A DNA stretch of 61,369 nt from an uncultured Pelagibacteraceae bacterium (GTDB lineage: Bacteria; Pseudomonadota; Alphaproteobacteria; Pelagibacterales; Pelagibacteraceae), in contig CACJHS010000004.1 in assembly GCA_902593235.1 (NCBI GenBank), forward strand, positions 1 through 61,369, written 5' to 3'. The translations under genes and the position numbers were made by a program. Under the pieces are notes generated by a model. That model did no database searches, was not told the origin of the DNA, and was given only the letters and a program-made list of their open reading frames with translations. How positions within the stretch are numbered: the first letter of the stretch is position 1; each line of letters starts with the position of its first letter. Of this stretch, positions 40,220 through 49,843 are shown one piece after another.

Positions 40220-41230
40220 ATGAAAAAAATTTTAGTTATTATTTTATCTCTTTTATTACTGCCATCATTTTCATATGCAAACAAATGGCACATAAATATG
40301 AAAAAGCAGGAGAAGAAAGATTTTGCAAATTATGTACTTAGAAATCAATCTAAAGATAAAATGGTTTTTAATCTTAGAAATGTTCCTTACAGACCTGAGC
40401 TTTATAAGTTTTTTGATAATCTTGAAGATCGTATGGGAGTTGCAGAAAAAGGAATTGAATTTAATTTAAGTTACTCTGATGTAGGTGATAAATTAGACTG
40501 GAGTAGATGGGGCAGACCAGGTTTTGCTCAGAGATTTCAAATTATGGAACCATTGAAACACACAACTAAAAAAGGAAAAACAAAATGGTATCGAGTTGGT
40601 TATTTTATTCCAAAAAATTTTAATACATCAAAGCATAATATCTCTTTATTTGATTTTAAGATGATTTATGGAAAAGCAGAAAAAGCAGTAGGACCATCAT
40701 TTAATATAAATAATAATAGTATTCTATGGATGTGGAATGACACAAATTATAAAGTTGCACCAAATGAGGCTGGGGAACAATATTATTTTGACAGTTATGG
40801 AATTCATCTTGATGATAGATTTTCTCCTTTAAGAGGTAAATGGGTAAACCTACTAATTAACGCAAAATGGGCCAAAGATGGGTTTTTACATTTGTGGATA
40901 GATGGAAAATTAAGATCTAGTTATTTTGGAGATGTTTTAGGAGGAGCTTCAAGAGTAAGGTTTAAATTCGGTCCTTATAGAAATTACATGACTGATGCCA
41001 CTGATCAAGGTTTAGAGGTTAAAAATGCTGTCATTCGTTACTCTAATGTTGGAAAAGCAGATAAATGTGATGATTTATGGAGCGGATGTGATGAAATTAT
41101 CAATCAACTAACTAACAACTCTCAAGTTCATGGAGCAATATCTGTTAATTTTTGTATTCCGTCTGGTGACGGTGATAAACCAGCAACCTGTGAAAATCTT
41201 GGCTATCCACAAAATCCTAGACCTTTTTGA
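40220..41230 (+). CDS. Secreted heparin lyase-like / jellyroll protein
   Basis: A 336-residue protein with signal peptide (MKKILVIILSLLLLPSFSYA). The body looks like the polysaccharide lyase (heparin lyase I-like, concanavalin fold) family: AQRFQIMEP, KWYRVGYFIPKNF, KWVNLLINAKWAKDGFLHLW and KFGPYRNYM. The carbohydrate specificity cannot be read by eye, and a non-catalytic binding role is possible. It follows the DUF1501 gene by 14 bases and belongs to the same transcript. Confidence 0.68.
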   Translation: MKKILVIILSLLLLPSFSYANKWHINMKKQEKKDFANYVLRNQSKDKMVFNLRNVPYRPELYKFFDNLEDRMGVAEKGIEFNLSYSDVGDKLDWSRWGRPGFAQRFQIMEPLKHTTKKGKTKWYRVGYFIPKNFNTSKHNISLFDFKMIYGKAEKAVGPSFNINNNSILWMWNDTNYKVAPNEAGEQYYFDSYGIHLDDRFSPLRGKWVNLLINAKWAKDGFLHLWIDGKLRSSYFGDVLGGASRVRFKFGPYRNYMTDATDQGLEVKNAVIRYSNVGKADKCDDLWSGCDEIINQLTNNSQVHGAISVNFCIPSGDGDKPATCENLGYPQNPRPF

Positions 41231-41262
41231 TTAATTTTGATTAGCAGCAACTACAGCTTTTT

Positions 41263-41281
41263 TTATGTTAGGATAACATAA
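41263..41281 (+). promoter_or_regulatory. Perfect 8-bp inverted repeat enclosing the ureD ribosome binding site
   Basis: TTATGTTA-GGA-TAACATAA: exact inverted arms of eight bases with a 3-base centre. The centre with its flank (TAGGA) is the only Shine-Dalgarno candidate for ureD, and the last A of the right arm is the A of its ATG. As RNA it could hide the start site; as DNA it could be an operator. No other promoter is obvious in the 50-base gap. Confidence 0.5.
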
Positions 41282-42090
41282 TGAATACAAGTCAAAAAAA
41301 ACTAGAAAAATCTAAAGGCAGATTAGAAATAAAAATAAAAAACCAAAACTTACAAAAACTTTATCAACAAGGATCTTCAAAAGCTTTGATGCCAGATTTT
41401 CATGAAAATTTAAAACAATTAATGCTTATCAACACCGCTGGTGGAATTACTAGTGGAGATGAATATGACTACAAATTTGAAATCGATAGTTCGAAACTTT
41501 GTATTTCAACCCAAGCAGCAGAAAAGATTTACAGTGGGTTTGGAGCTCCAGCTAACTTAGAAATTAATTTAAATTTATCAAACAATTCAAATTTATTTTG
41601 GTTACCTAAAGAATTAATTTTATTTAATAATTGTAATTTAAAACGAAAAATTAATTTTAATTTATCAAAAGACTCAAATTTACTTCTTTGCGAAAATATA
41701 ATTTTTGGACGAACTTCTATGAAGGAGGAGTTTGAAAAGGGATATTTTTCAGATTTTTGGAATATTAATATTGATAAAAAATTAATTCATACAGAAGCAA
41801 TAAATACAGGTTTATTCGAAAAAAAATATTTGAATAGTTTTTCGACATTAAATAATAATTCTGCAGTTGCGACAATTATTATTTTAGGAAATAAGTTTTT
41901 GAATAACGTTAATAATCTGTCTGAAACTTTAACTAACAATGAAAATACAACTTCAAATTATTCTCATTGGGATAATAAATTGATCGTAAGACTTTTATCT
42001 AAAGATAGTTATAATCTTAAATTTGCAATTGACAAAATTTTATCTTATTTTTTTGAAGGTTCAAAAATACCAAAAGTATGGAACATATAA
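41281..42090 (+). CDS. ureD: Urease accessory protein UreD
   Basis: Scaffold for urease activation that binds the apoenzyme. Divergent family, but the landmarks are visible in 269 residues: LMLINTAGGITSGDEYDYKF and ISTQAAEKIYSG near the N-terminus, then LFWLPKELILFNNCNLKRK and GRTSMKEEF. First gene of the operon; its stop abuts ureA. Confidence 0.93.
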   Translation: MNTSQKKLEKSKGRLEIKIKNQNLQKLYQQGSSKALMPDFHENLKQLMLINTAGGITSGDEYDYKFEIDSSKLCISTQAAEKIYSGFGAPANLEINLNLSNNSNLFWLPKELILFNNCNLKRKINFNLSKDSNLLLCENIIFGRTSMKEEFEKGYFSDFWNINIDKKLIHTEAINTGLFEKKYLNSFSTLNNNSAVATIIILGNKFLNNVNNLSETLTNNENTTSNYSHWDNKLIVRLLSKDSYNLKFAIDKILSYFFEGSKIPKVWNI

Positions 42091-42393
42091 ATGAAACTTA
42101 CTCCTAGAGAAAAAGATAAACTTTTAATAAGCCTTGCAGCGATTGTCGCTAAAAATAGATTATCCAAAGGTATAAAATTAAATTATCCAGAGGCTATAGC
42201 TTTAATAACAGATTTCGTAGTAGAAGGAGCTAGAGAGGGCAAAAGTGTTGCGGAACTGATGGAGGCAGGAGCTCATGTTATTAAAAAAAAAGATTGTATG
42301 GAAGGTATTCCAGAAATGGTTAAAGAAGTTCAAGTAGAAGCTACTTTTCCTGATGGAACTAAATTAGTAACAGTGCACAAACCTATTAGGTGA
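42091..42393 (+). CDS. ureA: Urease subunit gamma
   Basis: Small structural subunit of 100 residues: [42 protein letters not shown] and the C-terminal [18 protein letters not shown] are near-universal family sequence. Directly follows ureD. Confidence 0.98.
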   Translation: MKLTPREKDKLLISLAAIVAKNRLSKGIKLNYPEAIALITDFVVEGAREGKSVAELMEAGAHVIKKKDCMEGIPEMVKEVQVEATFPDGTKLVTVHKPIR

Positions 42394-42398
42394 TAATT

Positions 42399-42704
42399 AT
42401 GAAGCCAGGTGAAGTAATTACAAAAAACGAGGAAATAAACCTAAATAAAGACTCTAAAGTTACTAAAATTAAAATTTCTAATTCTGGAGATAGACCCGTA
42501 CAAGTTGGAAGTCATTATCATTTTTTTGAAACAAATGAGTATTTAGTTTTTGATAGGCAATTATCATATGGAAAGAGATTAAATATTCCTTCAGGAACTG
42601 CTGTAAGATTTGAGCCAGGTCAATCTAAAGATGTTGAGCTTATAGAAATAAATGGATCAAAAAAAATATACGGGTTCAATAAGAAAGTTATGGGGAAATT
42701 ATAA
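42399..42704 (+). CDS. ureB: Urease subunit beta
   Basis: Structural subunit of about 101 residues: [26 protein letters not shown] and [18 protein letters not shown]. The ATG at 42399 (MKPGEVI) matches the family N-terminus. A GTG at 42390 overlapping the ureA stop would add three residues and is less likely. The stop overlaps the ureC ATG by one base. Confidence 0.97.
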   Translation: MKPGEVITKNEEINLNKDSKVTKIKISNSGDRPVQVGSHYHFFETNEYLVFDRQLSYGKRLNIPSGTAVRFEPGQSKDVELIEINGSKKIYGFNKKVMGKL

Positions 42705-44410
42705 TGGCTAAAATTTCTAGAGCAGCTTATGCAGATATGTATGGGCCAACCACAGGAGATAAAGTAAGGCTAGCAGATACTGAATTATTTATTGAAGTTG
42801 AAAACGATCTAACCACTTATGGTGAAGAAGTTAAGTTTGGTGGTGGAAAGGTAATAAGAGATGGGATGGGCCAATCTCAAATTAGCAGAGAAAAAGGAGC
42901 TGCTGATACTGTTATTACCAACGCTTTAATAGTTGATGTAAATGGAATTTATAAAGCTGATGTAGGTTTAAAGGATGGAAAAATATTTGAAATTGGTAAA
43001 GCTGGTAATCCAGATACTCAATCTAAAGTAAATATTATTATTGGTCCAGGAACAGAGATAATTGCTGGTGAAGGAAAAATTTTAACGGCAGGGGGTTTTG
43101 ACAGTCATATTCATTATATATGTCCCCAACAAATTGATGATGCTTTACACTCGGGTATTACAACTATGTTAGGAGGAGGAACTGGACCAGCTCATGGAAC
43201 ACTTGCAACAACATGTACACCTGGACCATGGCACATACAAAGAATGATTCAATCTGCTGATGGTTTTTCTATGAATTTAGCTTTTGCTGGGAAAGGAAAT
43301 TCTTCATTACCAGAAGGTCTTGAAGAACAAATTCTAGCAGGAGCTTCAGCTTTAAAATTACATGAGGATTGGGGAACCACTCCTGGAGCAATTGATAATT
43401 GTTTAAATATTGCTGACAAAAACGATGTGCAAGTAATGATTCATACAGACACACTTAATGAAAGTGGGTTTGTAGAAAATACAATAAAAGCAATAAACAA
43501 AAGAACTATACATGCTTTTCATACAGAGGGTGCTGGTGGTGGACACGCACCAGATATAATTAAAGTTTGTGGAGAAGAGTATGTTATTCCTTCCTCAACA
43601 AATCCGACCAGACCCTATACAGTGAATACAATAGAAGAACATTTAGATATGCTTATGGTTTGTCACCATCTTGATAAATCTATTCCAGAGGATGTAGCAT
43701 TTGCCGAAAGTAGAATAAGAAGAGAAACAATTGCAGCAGAAGATATTCTTCATGACATGGGAGCCTTTTCAATTATTGCATCAGATAGCCAGGCTATGGG
43801 TAGAGTTGGAGAAGTTATTATTAGAACTTGGCAAACTGCACATAAAATGAAAGTTCAAAGAGGAAGTTTACCAGAGGAAAAAGGAGACAATGACAACTTT
43901 AGAGTTAAAAGATATTTAGCAAAATACACAATTAATCCTGCAATCGCTCATGGAATTTCAAAACATATTGGTAGCATTGAAAAAAATAAACGTGCAGATT
44001 TAGTTTTGTGGGACCCAGCATTTTTTGGTACCAAACCAGAGATGATATTAATAGGTGGAAGTATAGCTTGTGCGCAAATGGGAGACCCAAATGCATCAAT
44101 TCCAACTCCACAACCAGTATACACTAGACCAATGTTTTCATCATTTGGAACTTCTTTAGAGAAGTCTTCAGTAATTTTCACAAGCAAACTAGCTCTTGAA
44201 AAGAATTCTTTAAAAGATGCAAGTATTAGAAAAGACTTATTACCTGTAGAAAACACAAGAGCCATTTCTAAAAAAGATATGATTTTAAACAACAAGTGTC
44301 CAAAAATTGAGGTAAATCCTGAGACATACGAGGTAAAAGCTGATGGTGAGATAATTACCTGTGAACCAGCTAAAGAGCTCCCTTTGGCACAAAGATATTT
44401 TATGTTTTAG
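42704..44410 (+). CDS. ureC: Urease subunit alpha (catalytic)
   Basis: Nickel-dependent amidohydrolase converting urea to ammonia and carbamate. All catalytic residues can be seen: His135 and His137 (SHIHY), carbamylated Lys218 in LKLHEDWG, His220, His247, His273, Cys320-His321 of the mobile flap (VCHHLD) and Asp361 (SDSQAMGR). Length 568 residues is exactly normal, so the enzyme should be active. Confidence 0.99.
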   Translation: MAKISRAAYADMYGPTTGDKVRLADTELFIEVENDLTTYGEEVKFGGGKVIRDGMGQSQISREKGAADTVITNALIVDVNGIYKADVGLKDGKIFEIGKAGNPDTQSKVNIIIGPGTEIIAGEGKILTAGGFDSHIHYICPQQIDDALHSGITTMLGGGTGPAHGTLATTCTPGPWHIQRMIQSADGFSMNLAFAGKGNSSLPEGLEEQILAGASALKLHEDWGTTPGAIDNCLNIADKNDVQVMIHTDTLNESGFVENTIKAINKRTIHAFHTEGAGGGHAPDIIKVCGEEYVIPSSTNPTRPYTVNTIEEHLDMLMVCHHLDKSIPEDVAFAESRIRRETIAAEDILHDMGAFSIIASDSQAMGRVGEVIIRTWQTAHKMKVQRGSLPEEKGDNDNFRVKRYLAKYTINPAIAHGISKHIGSIEKNKRADLVLWDPAFFGTKPEMILIGGSIACAQMGDPNASIPTPQPVYTRPMFSSFGTSLEKSSVIFTSKLALEKNSLKDASIRKDLLPVENTRAISKKDMILNNKCPKIEVNPETYEVKADGEIITCEPAKELPLAQRYFMF

Positions 44411-44413
44411 CTT

Positions 44414-44857
44414 ATGGATAATTGTTTTTTAATAGTTAATAAAATTGCCAAAAATAAAGCAAAAGATCAAATATCTTTATCTTATGATGAGCGATTTTTA
44501 AGAAGAAAAAAACTTGTTTCAGATAATGGTTTTGAATTTTTAGTCAATTTACCAGAGACAAAATCTCTGTCAGAAAATCAAGCGTTTAGGCTTCAAAGTG
44601 GAAATTTGATTTTAATCAAAAACAAAAAAGAAAGTTTACTTGAAATTAAAGGAAAAAATTTAATGCAATTAATTTGGCATATTGGAAACAGGCATATGCC
44701 ATGCCAAATTGAAAAAGATAGAATTTTTATTCAGTATGACGAAGTAATAAAAAAGATGATATTAAAATTAGGGGGAAAGGTTAAGAAAGTTTTAAGACCT
44801 TTTAAACCAGAGGGAGGAGCATATGGAATTGGTAGAACCCATAGCCATAAACACTAA
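44414..44857 (+). CDS. ureE: Urease accessory protein UreE (nickel chaperone)
   Basis: Delivers nickel to the UreDFG-apoenzyme complex. 147 residues with an N-terminal peptide-binding-like domain and a C-terminal metal domain. IWHIGNRHMPCQI is the conserved core, and a short His-containing tail (THSHKH) is visible, far less His-rich than in Klebsiella. Starts 3 bases after ureC and overlaps ureF by 35 bases. Confidence 0.94.
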   Translation: MDNCFLIVNKIAKNKAKDQISLSYDERFLRRKKLVSDNGFEFLVNLPETKSLSENQAFRLQSGNLILIKNKKESLLEIKGKNLMQLIWHIGNRHMPCQIEKDRIFIQYDEVIKKMILKLGGKVKKVLRPFKPEGGAYGIGRTHSHKH

Positions 44858-45503
44858 AATAAAAGGTAAAAAAGATTTAAAAGAATCGTTACAAATTCTT
44901 CAAACTTGGTTTTCACCATCATTTCCTGTTGGAAGTTTTTCATACTCTCATGGTTTAGAGGCAATGATTAATGATAATTTTATAAAGTCAAAAGAAGATA
45001 TTTTGGATTATTTAAAATGTATTTTAAAATATGGAACTGGTAAAAATGATGTAATTTTAATGAAATATACTTATCAGGGAGAACAGATAAATGAACTCGC
45101 TCTATCACTCTGTCCAAGTAAGGAAAGAAAAATAGAATCTATTGAAATGGGTAACGCATTCAGAAAAGTTTTATCTGATAGTTGGGATTTTAAAATTCTT
45201 GAAAATACTGCTTATCCAATTGCAGTTGCTAAAGCAGCTAAACATTTTGATATACCACTTAACTTAACAATAGTATCTTATCTACAATCTTTTGTATCAA
45301 ACTTAATAAATGTTTGTATTAAACATATACCAATTGGACAAAAAATTGGTCAAGACTGTACAATTCAGACTTATGATTTAATTAGAGAAATAGAAAAAGA
45401 AAGTGAAAATTTAAATTTAGAAGATCTAGGTGGAATTTGTTTTAATAGTGATATCTATAGTATCAAGCATGAAAATTTGAAAACACGAATTTATAAAACA
45501 TGA
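44823..45503 (+). CDS. ureF: Urease accessory protein UreF
   Basis: Helical GTPase-activation partner of UreG. 226 residues: [21 protein letters not shown] is the family signature. The ATG at 44823 gives a 35-base overlap with ureE and about 20 residues before the conserved core. No better internal start is seen. The stop overlaps ureG by 4 bases. Confidence 0.94.
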   Translation: MELVEPIAINTKIKGKKDLKESLQILQTWFSPSFPVGSFSYSHGLEAMINDNFIKSKEDILDYLKCILKYGTGKNDVILMKYTYQGEQINELALSLCPSKERKIESIEMGNAFRKVLSDSWDFKILENTAYPIAVAKAAKHFDIPLNLTIVSYLQSFVSNLINVCIKHIPIGQKIGQDCTIQTYDLIREIEKESENLNLEDLGGICFNSDIYSIKHENLKTRIYKT

Positions 45504-46111
45504 AAAATATAAATGGACCATTAAAAGTTGGAATAGGTGGACCTGTTGGTGCAGGGAAGACAAGTTTAACAGCTGAATTGTGTAAATTTTTATCAAAGAA
45601 AATTTCTATGGCTGTAATATCAAACGATATTTATACAAAAGAAGATGCAGAATTTTTAATGAAAGTCCAAGCCTTACCTTTAGAGAGAATTAAAGGAGTT
45701 GAAACAGGAGGATGTCCACATACAGCAATTCGTGAAGATGCTTCAATTAATATGCTTGCTGTAGAAAATATGAAAAAAAAATTTCCTGATCTTGATTTGA
45801 TTTTAATCGAATCTGGTGGAGATAATTTAGCAGCAACTTTTAGTCCAGAATTAGTCGATCTATCTATTTATGTTATTGACGTTGGTATGGGTGGAGATAT
45901 TCCTAGAAAAGGTGGTCCTGCTATTCAAAAGTCAGACTTGTTAATTATCAATAAGACTGATTTAGCTCCTCATGTAGAAGTTAATCTTGAAACCATGAAA
46001 GAAGACGTAAAAAAGGCCCGAAATGGCTTACCTTATGTTTTTTGTCAGATGAAAAAGCAAATTGGTGTTGAAGATGTTGCCAAATTTTTATTTTCATCAG
46101 GTGGACTATAG
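45500..46111 (+). CDS. ureG: Urease accessory GTPase UreG
   Basis: SIMIBI GTPase that drives nickel insertion. 203 residues with P-loop [11 protein letters not shown] at 13-23, the metal-binding CPH in [31 protein letters not shown] and the guanine-binding NKTD. Last gene of the operon, convergent with umuC 9 bases away. Confidence 0.98.
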   Translation: MKNINGPLKVGIGGPVGAGKTSLTAELCKFLSKKISMAVISNDIYTKEDAEFLMKVQALPLERIKGVETGGCPHTAIREDASINMLAVENMKKKFPDLDLILIESGGDNLAATFSPELVDLSIYVIDVGMGGDIPRKGGPAIQKSDLLIINKTDLAPHVEVNLETMKEDVKKARNGLPYVFCQMKKQIGVEDVAKFLFSSGGL

Positions 46112-46120
46112 AGTTTTGAT

Positions 46121-47398
46121 TTAAGCTCTAATTGTTGGCAAGCAATAGAAATCAGCCGTATCAATTTTAGAAGAATACTGCCTTCGCATATTCCATTTTT
46201 TATGAACTCCAGCACTTGCAACGCTTAAAGTGGATCTTCCATATCGATGATTAGTATTATCAATTGATCTCATTAAGCTATTTATTTTTTCATCTTTTTC
46301 AGAAGTAAATAAATTTGTTTTATCACTTGCATTAGATAATCCTGTTAGCATCACACCTGCTTTTTGATAACGATAACCATTTTTAAATATGCTCTCAAGA
46401 ATTGAAACTGCTGTCTTAACTGTTTCAATACTGTTATTTGTTGCAATAGGAAAATCAACAGTCTTTGCATTTGAATAGTAACCAAAGTTTCTTTGGAAGG
46501 GACTGGTTCTAACAAATACAGTAATTGCTTTTGCAACTAAAGACTCTGATCTAATCTTTTCAGATGCATTTAAACAATAGTTAGCAACTGCTTCTTTTAA
46601 TTCCTGAAATGTTTCAATTCTTTTCCCAAATGATCTTGAAACCACACAGCTTTTTCTTTTAGTAGTAGTTGTCTCTAGACCAATACAAGAAATTCCTCTA
46701 AGCTCCATTGCAGTTCTTGAGCTTAAAACATTTGAGGATTTTTTGATCCAGGTATTAGATTTATTTTTTAATTGTTTAGCATTATAAATTCCATGCTTTT
46801 GATAAAACTTTGTTAGCTGTCTTCCAACACCCCACACATCATTAATTTCAACCTTTTCTAAAATAGGATCTAAGTTTTCAATACCAATTAAACTTGTCAC
46901 TCCTGATTGTTTTTTCTTTGCAATATGATTTGCAACTTTACTTAAAGTTTTTGTGTTTGCTATTCCAATACTGGTTGGAATACCTGTCCACTGTAAAACT
47001 GTTTCTCTAATTTCTTTTCCAACTTTTTCCACTTCACTATCAGGAAAGTTTGATAAATCTAAAAATGCTTCATCAATTGAATAAACTTCTATTTCTGAAT
47101 TAAATCTTTTAAGAGTTCGCATCACCCTCCTCGATAAATCTCCATATAAAGAATAATTAGATGAGAAAACTTCAACTTTATTTTTAAGAATAATATCTTT
47201 TGCTTTAAAATAAGGTTCGCCCATTTTAATTCCTAAAGCTTTTGCTTCATTCGATCTTGAAATAATACAGCCATCATTATTAGATAAAACAACAACAGGC
47301 TTTCTTCTTATTTTTGGATTAAATAATCTTTCACAAGAAACGTAAAAAGAATTACAATCAATTAATGCTATTTTTTTAGTATGTTGAATGGATGACAT
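46121..47398 (-). CDS. umuC: DNA polymerase V catalytic subunit UmuC
   Basis: Y-family translesion polymerase. Catalytic acidic residues lie in [16 protein letters not shown] and [32 protein letters not shown] is UmuC-specific, and the C-terminus ([17 protein letters not shown]) matches the DUF4113 tail. The ATG at 47398 is preferred to a TTG 9 bases upstream. It overlaps the end of umuD by about 23 bases, indicating coupled expression. Confidence 0.95.
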   Translation of the reverse strand: MSSIQHTKKIALIDCNSFYVSCERLFNPKIRRKPVVVLSNNDGCIISRSNEAKALGIKMGEPYFKAKDIILKNKVEVFSSNYSLYGDLSRRVMRTLKRFNSEIEVYSIDEAFLDLSNFPDSEVEKVGKEIRETVLQWTGIPTSIGIANTKTLSKVANHIAKKKQSGVTSLIGIENLDPILEKVEINDVWGVGRQLTKFYQKHGIYNAKQLKNKSNTWIKKSSNVLSSRTAMELRGISCIGLETTTTKRKSCVVSRSFGKRIETFQELKEAVANYCLNASEKIRSESLVAKAITVFVRTSPFQRNFGYYSNAKTVDFPIATNNSIETVKTAVSILESIFKNGYRYQKAGVMLTGLSNASDKTNLFTSEKDEKINSLMRSIDNTNHRYGRSTLSVASAGVHKKWNMRRQYSSKIDTADFYCLPTIRA

Positions 47399-47801
47399 AA
47401 GTAACAACCCCCCAAATAAAAATATCTTGTTCTTCGTTAATTAAAATTCTGTCAGAAAATTCTTTAGATCCAGAAGTTAAAAACTTTTTATCTCGTTCTT
47501 GAACTAAAGTTTTAACCACAAGTTCATCATGAACATTTGCAATCACGGTTGAAAAGTTTTTTGGTTTTAAACTTTTATCAACGACTAATAAATCCCCATC
47601 ATTAATACCAACATCGACCATTGATTTACCTTGAACTCTGATGATGAAAGTTGCTGGAACATTTCTTATTAAATGCATGTTCAGATCAATATCTTCCTCG
47701 ATATAATCAGTAGCAGGAGAAGGAAAACCAGCGCCTGCTTTATGTAGATAATAAGGGATTGTTAGTTTCATGTTCTTGTTTTGTTCTACTTTATAGACCA
47801 T
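47376..47801 (-). CDS. umuD: UmuD, SOS-cleavable S24 protease subunit
   Basis: Self-cleaving regulator of polymerase V. 141 residues: cleavage site Ala24-Gly25 in AGAGFPSPA, Ser60 in GKSM and Lys97 in VVKTL. With the start at 47801 these fall at exactly the E. coli UmuD numbers (24/25, 60, 97), which supports this start over the ATG at 47772. An SOS-type box lies at codons 6-10. Confidence 0.94.
   Translation of the reverse strand: MVYKVEQNKNMKLTIPYYLHKAGAGFPSPATDYIEEDIDLNMHLIRNVPATFIIRVQGKSMVDVGINDGDLLVVDKSLKPKNFSTVIANVHDELVVKTLVQERDKKFLTSGSKEFSDRILINEEQDIFIWGVVTYVIHSTY
47773..47787 (-). promoter_or_regulatory. SOS (LexA) box, alphaproteobacterial type
   Basis: GTTC-TTGTTTT-GTTC on the plus strand, an exact match to the GTTC-N7-GTTC (GAAC-N7-GAAC on the gene strand) LexA site known from alphaproteobacteria. 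It lies just inside the umuD frame if the upstream ATG is used, or directly before the ATG at 47772. A TATAAA hexamer abuts the upstream ATG. Whether a LexA gene exists cannot be seen here. Confidence 0.6.
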
Positions 47802-47842
47802 TTATACAATACACTCAAGAGGTTGTATTTTGAGTCCGTAAT

Positions 47843-47875
47843 TGAATCAAAAGTGAATCAAAACGTGAACATCGA
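47843..47875. repeat. Helically phased direct repeats between umuD and the next gene
   Basis: TGAATCAAAA occurs twice 11 bases apart (47843 and 47854), with a partial third copy TGAACATCGAAAA at 47866. One repeat per helical turn suggests binding of a regulator on one face of the DNA in this divergent intergenic region. The sequence is short, so chance is possible. Confidence 0.3.
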
Positions 47876-47946
47876 AAACAACATTTGGTGGACATGTGGA
47901 TAACTTTTACAATAAGTAGTCTTAAAGTGATTTAAAAAGAAAAATT

Positions 47947-48141
47947 ATGATTTGTATTAAAGCTGATATTCCAGAAGAGTTAAACGAAATAGATGATGAA
48001 TTAAAAGCAATTTACCATAGCAAAGATACTGTTTGTTTTTTCATATTAAAAACAAGAGAATTAAGAAATAAGTTTATAGAAGAAACAAAAGGAATGAACA
48101 AAAGTGAAAGAGAAAAAGTTTACGAGGAATATAATAAATAA
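47947..48141 (+). CDS. Small hypothetical acidic/helical protein
   Basis: A 64-residue protein not recognised. Sequence is charged and probably helical (PEELNEIDDELKAIY, then RNKFIEETKGMNKSEREKVYEEY) with a short central hydrophobic strand (TVCFFILK). The frame is supported by normal codon usage and its position, 3 bases before a VOC gene on the same strand. Confidence 0.6.
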   Translation: MICIKADIPEELNEIDDELKAIYHSKDTVCFFILKTRELRNKFIEETKGMNKSEREKVYEEYNK

Positions 48142-48144
48142 ATC

Positions 48145-48528
48145 ATGAATATTTTAGATTTTGTAATGGTTGGTTCTAATGATTATAAAAAATCTAGTGA
48201 GTTCTATGATGCTATTCTGGAACCTTTAAAATTAAAAAAAACCGTAACAACAGAAAAATATATTGGTTACTCTCATTCAAGCGATCCTGACAAAACTCTA
48301 TTTTATGTAACAAGCCCAGTAAATGGTGAACCAGCAACCTTCGGTAATGGAACACAAATAACTTTATTAGCAGACTCTAAAGAAGCAGTTGAAAAATTTT
48401 ATGAAATTGCAATGTCAAAAGGAGCTACTGACGAAGGAGGACCAGGAGTAAGAAGTGATGGAAATTATTATGCTTATATCCGTGACTTTGATGGAAATAA
48501 GATTGCAGCTAAAAGTAATTTAAAATAA
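48145..48528 (+). CDS. VOC superfamily (glyoxalase/dioxygenase-like) protein
   Basis: A 127-residue vicinal-oxygen-chelate fold protein: opening ILDFVMVGSNDYKKSSEFYDAIL and closing YYAYIRDFDGNKIAAK are typical of the glyoxalase-like group. The N-terminal metal His is not evident (VMVGSND). Substrate unknown. It is followed 12 bases later by a GFA-family gene. Confidence 0.85.
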   Translation: MNILDFVMVGSNDYKKSSEFYDAILEPLKLKKTVTTEKYIGYSHSSDPDKTLFYVTSPVNGEPATFGNGTQITLLADSKEAVEKFYEIAMSKGATDEGGPGVRSDGNYYAYIRDFDGNKIAAKSNLK

Positions 48529-48540
48529 AAAAGGAGATAT

Positions 48541-48906
48541 ATGAAATTAAATTGTCATTGTGGAGCTGTTGAAGCAGAAATTAATGCAACGGTTAATGAA
48601 TTAGCAAAAATTGTAAGATGTAATTGTTCTATTTGTAAAAGAAAAAATGCAACAATGGGAATGGTTAAAAACGAAAATTTTAAAGTTACTAAAGGACAAG
48701 ATAAATTAAAACTTTATCAGTACCATACTAAAGTTGCTAATCATTACTTTTGCATTGAATGTGGAATTTACACTCATCACAATCCAAGAAGTGCACCAGC
48801 TATGACTGGATTTAATATGGGATGTGTGGATGAAGTTAAAGTAGAAGATTTAAAAGAAGTAGCAAACTTCGATGGCTTAAACCATCCAATGGATCAAGAA
48901 AAATAA
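48541..48906 (+). CDS. GFA/CENP-V family zinc protein
   Basis: A 121-residue Cys-rich protein with the family pattern: NCHCGAVEAE, RCNCSICKRK and FCIECGIYTHH supply the Zn ligands. Family founder is the glutathione-dependent formaldehyde-activating enzyme, but members vary, so function is tentative. AAGGAGAT precedes the start. It lies 7 bases before the glycerate kinase-like gene. Confidence 0.88.
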   Translation: MKLNCHCGAVEAEINATVNELAKIVRCNCSICKRKNATMGMVKNENFKVTKGQDKLKLYQYHTKVANHYFCIECGIYTHHNPRSAPAMTGFNMGCVDEVKVEDLKEVANFDGLNHPMDQEK

Positions 48907-48913
48907 AATTTCA

Positions 48914-49843
48914 ATGAAATTATCTGAGGAGTGTTTTAAGAAAGTTAAAAAAGATTGTTTTAAATTTATTAAATCACAAGAAACTTCAACTGAAAAGTTT
49001 GGCAATAAAGAGAGGATGGTTAAGAATTTTTTAATCCCAATATGTTTTTGGATTTCAAGAAAAGCTAATAACAAAAAACCTTACTTTGTTGGTTTAGCTG
49101 GAGGACAGGGAACAGGCAAAACAACTATTAGCTCTATAATAAAGATAATATTGGAAAAGTATTTTAAATTGAAAGTATTCAAGATCTCTATTGATGATTT
49201 TTATAAAACTAGAAAAGAAAGAATAAATTTATCAAAAAAAGTACATCCAATGTTGCTAACCAGGGGAGTTCCTGGAACTCATGATATCAATATGATGCTA
49301 GATTTCTTTAAAAAATCAAAAAGTAAAAAATTCAATAAATTAAAATTACCAAATTTTAATAAAGCAATTGATGACAGATTTCCTAAAAACAAATGGAACA
49401 CAATTAACAAAAGACCAGATATTATTATTTTTGAAGGATGGTGTGTTGGAGCAAGAGCAGAAACTAACAAGACATTAAAAAAATCTATAAACTCTATGGA
49501 AAAGGCAAATGATCATAAACTGGTTTGGAGAAAATATGTTAATCAGCAATTAAAGACTAAATATAAAAAGCTATATTCTCAGTTAAATTGTATGATTTAC
49601 TTAAAGGCAAAAAACTTTAGTTTATTACAGAAGTGGAGATTAAAGCAGGAACATAAGCTATGGTTAAAAACAAAGAAAAAAGGTGGTCATAAAATAATGA
49701 GTAAAGGGGACGTAATAAATTTTATGCAAACTTACCAAAGAATTACTCAAAATATGTTCAAAAATATGCCCAAATATGCATCTATCATTTTAAATTTAAA
49801 TAGTAACCATCAAATTAAAACTGCTGTATATAAATCGAAATGA
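48914..49843 (+). CDS. D-glycerate 3-kinase-like P-loop kinase
   Basis: A 309-residue P-loop kinase: Walker A GGQGTGKTT at 63-71, ISIDDFYKTRKER, TRGVPGTHDINMM and IIFEGWCVGARAE match the plant/cyanobacterial-type GLYK (uridine kinase-like) family. Converting glycerate to 3-phosphoglycerate would link to photorespiration-like or serine-cycle metabolism. The 3' end overlaps the tolC start by 4 bases. Confidence 0.85.
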   Translation: MKLSEECFKKVKKDCFKFIKSQETSTEKFGNKERMVKNFLIPICFWISRKANNKKPYFVGLAGGQGTGKTTISSIIKIILEKYFKLKVFKISIDDFYKTRKERINLSKKVHPMLLTRGVPGTHDINMMLDFFKKSKSKKFNKLKLPNFNKAIDDRFPKNKWNTINKRPDIIIFEGWCVGARAETNKTLKKSINSMEKANDHKLVWRKYVNQQLKTKYKKLYSQLNCMIYLKAKNFSLLQKWRLKQEHKLWLKTKKKGGHKIMSKGDVINFMQTYQRITQNMFKNMPKYASIILNLNSNHQIKTAVYKSK

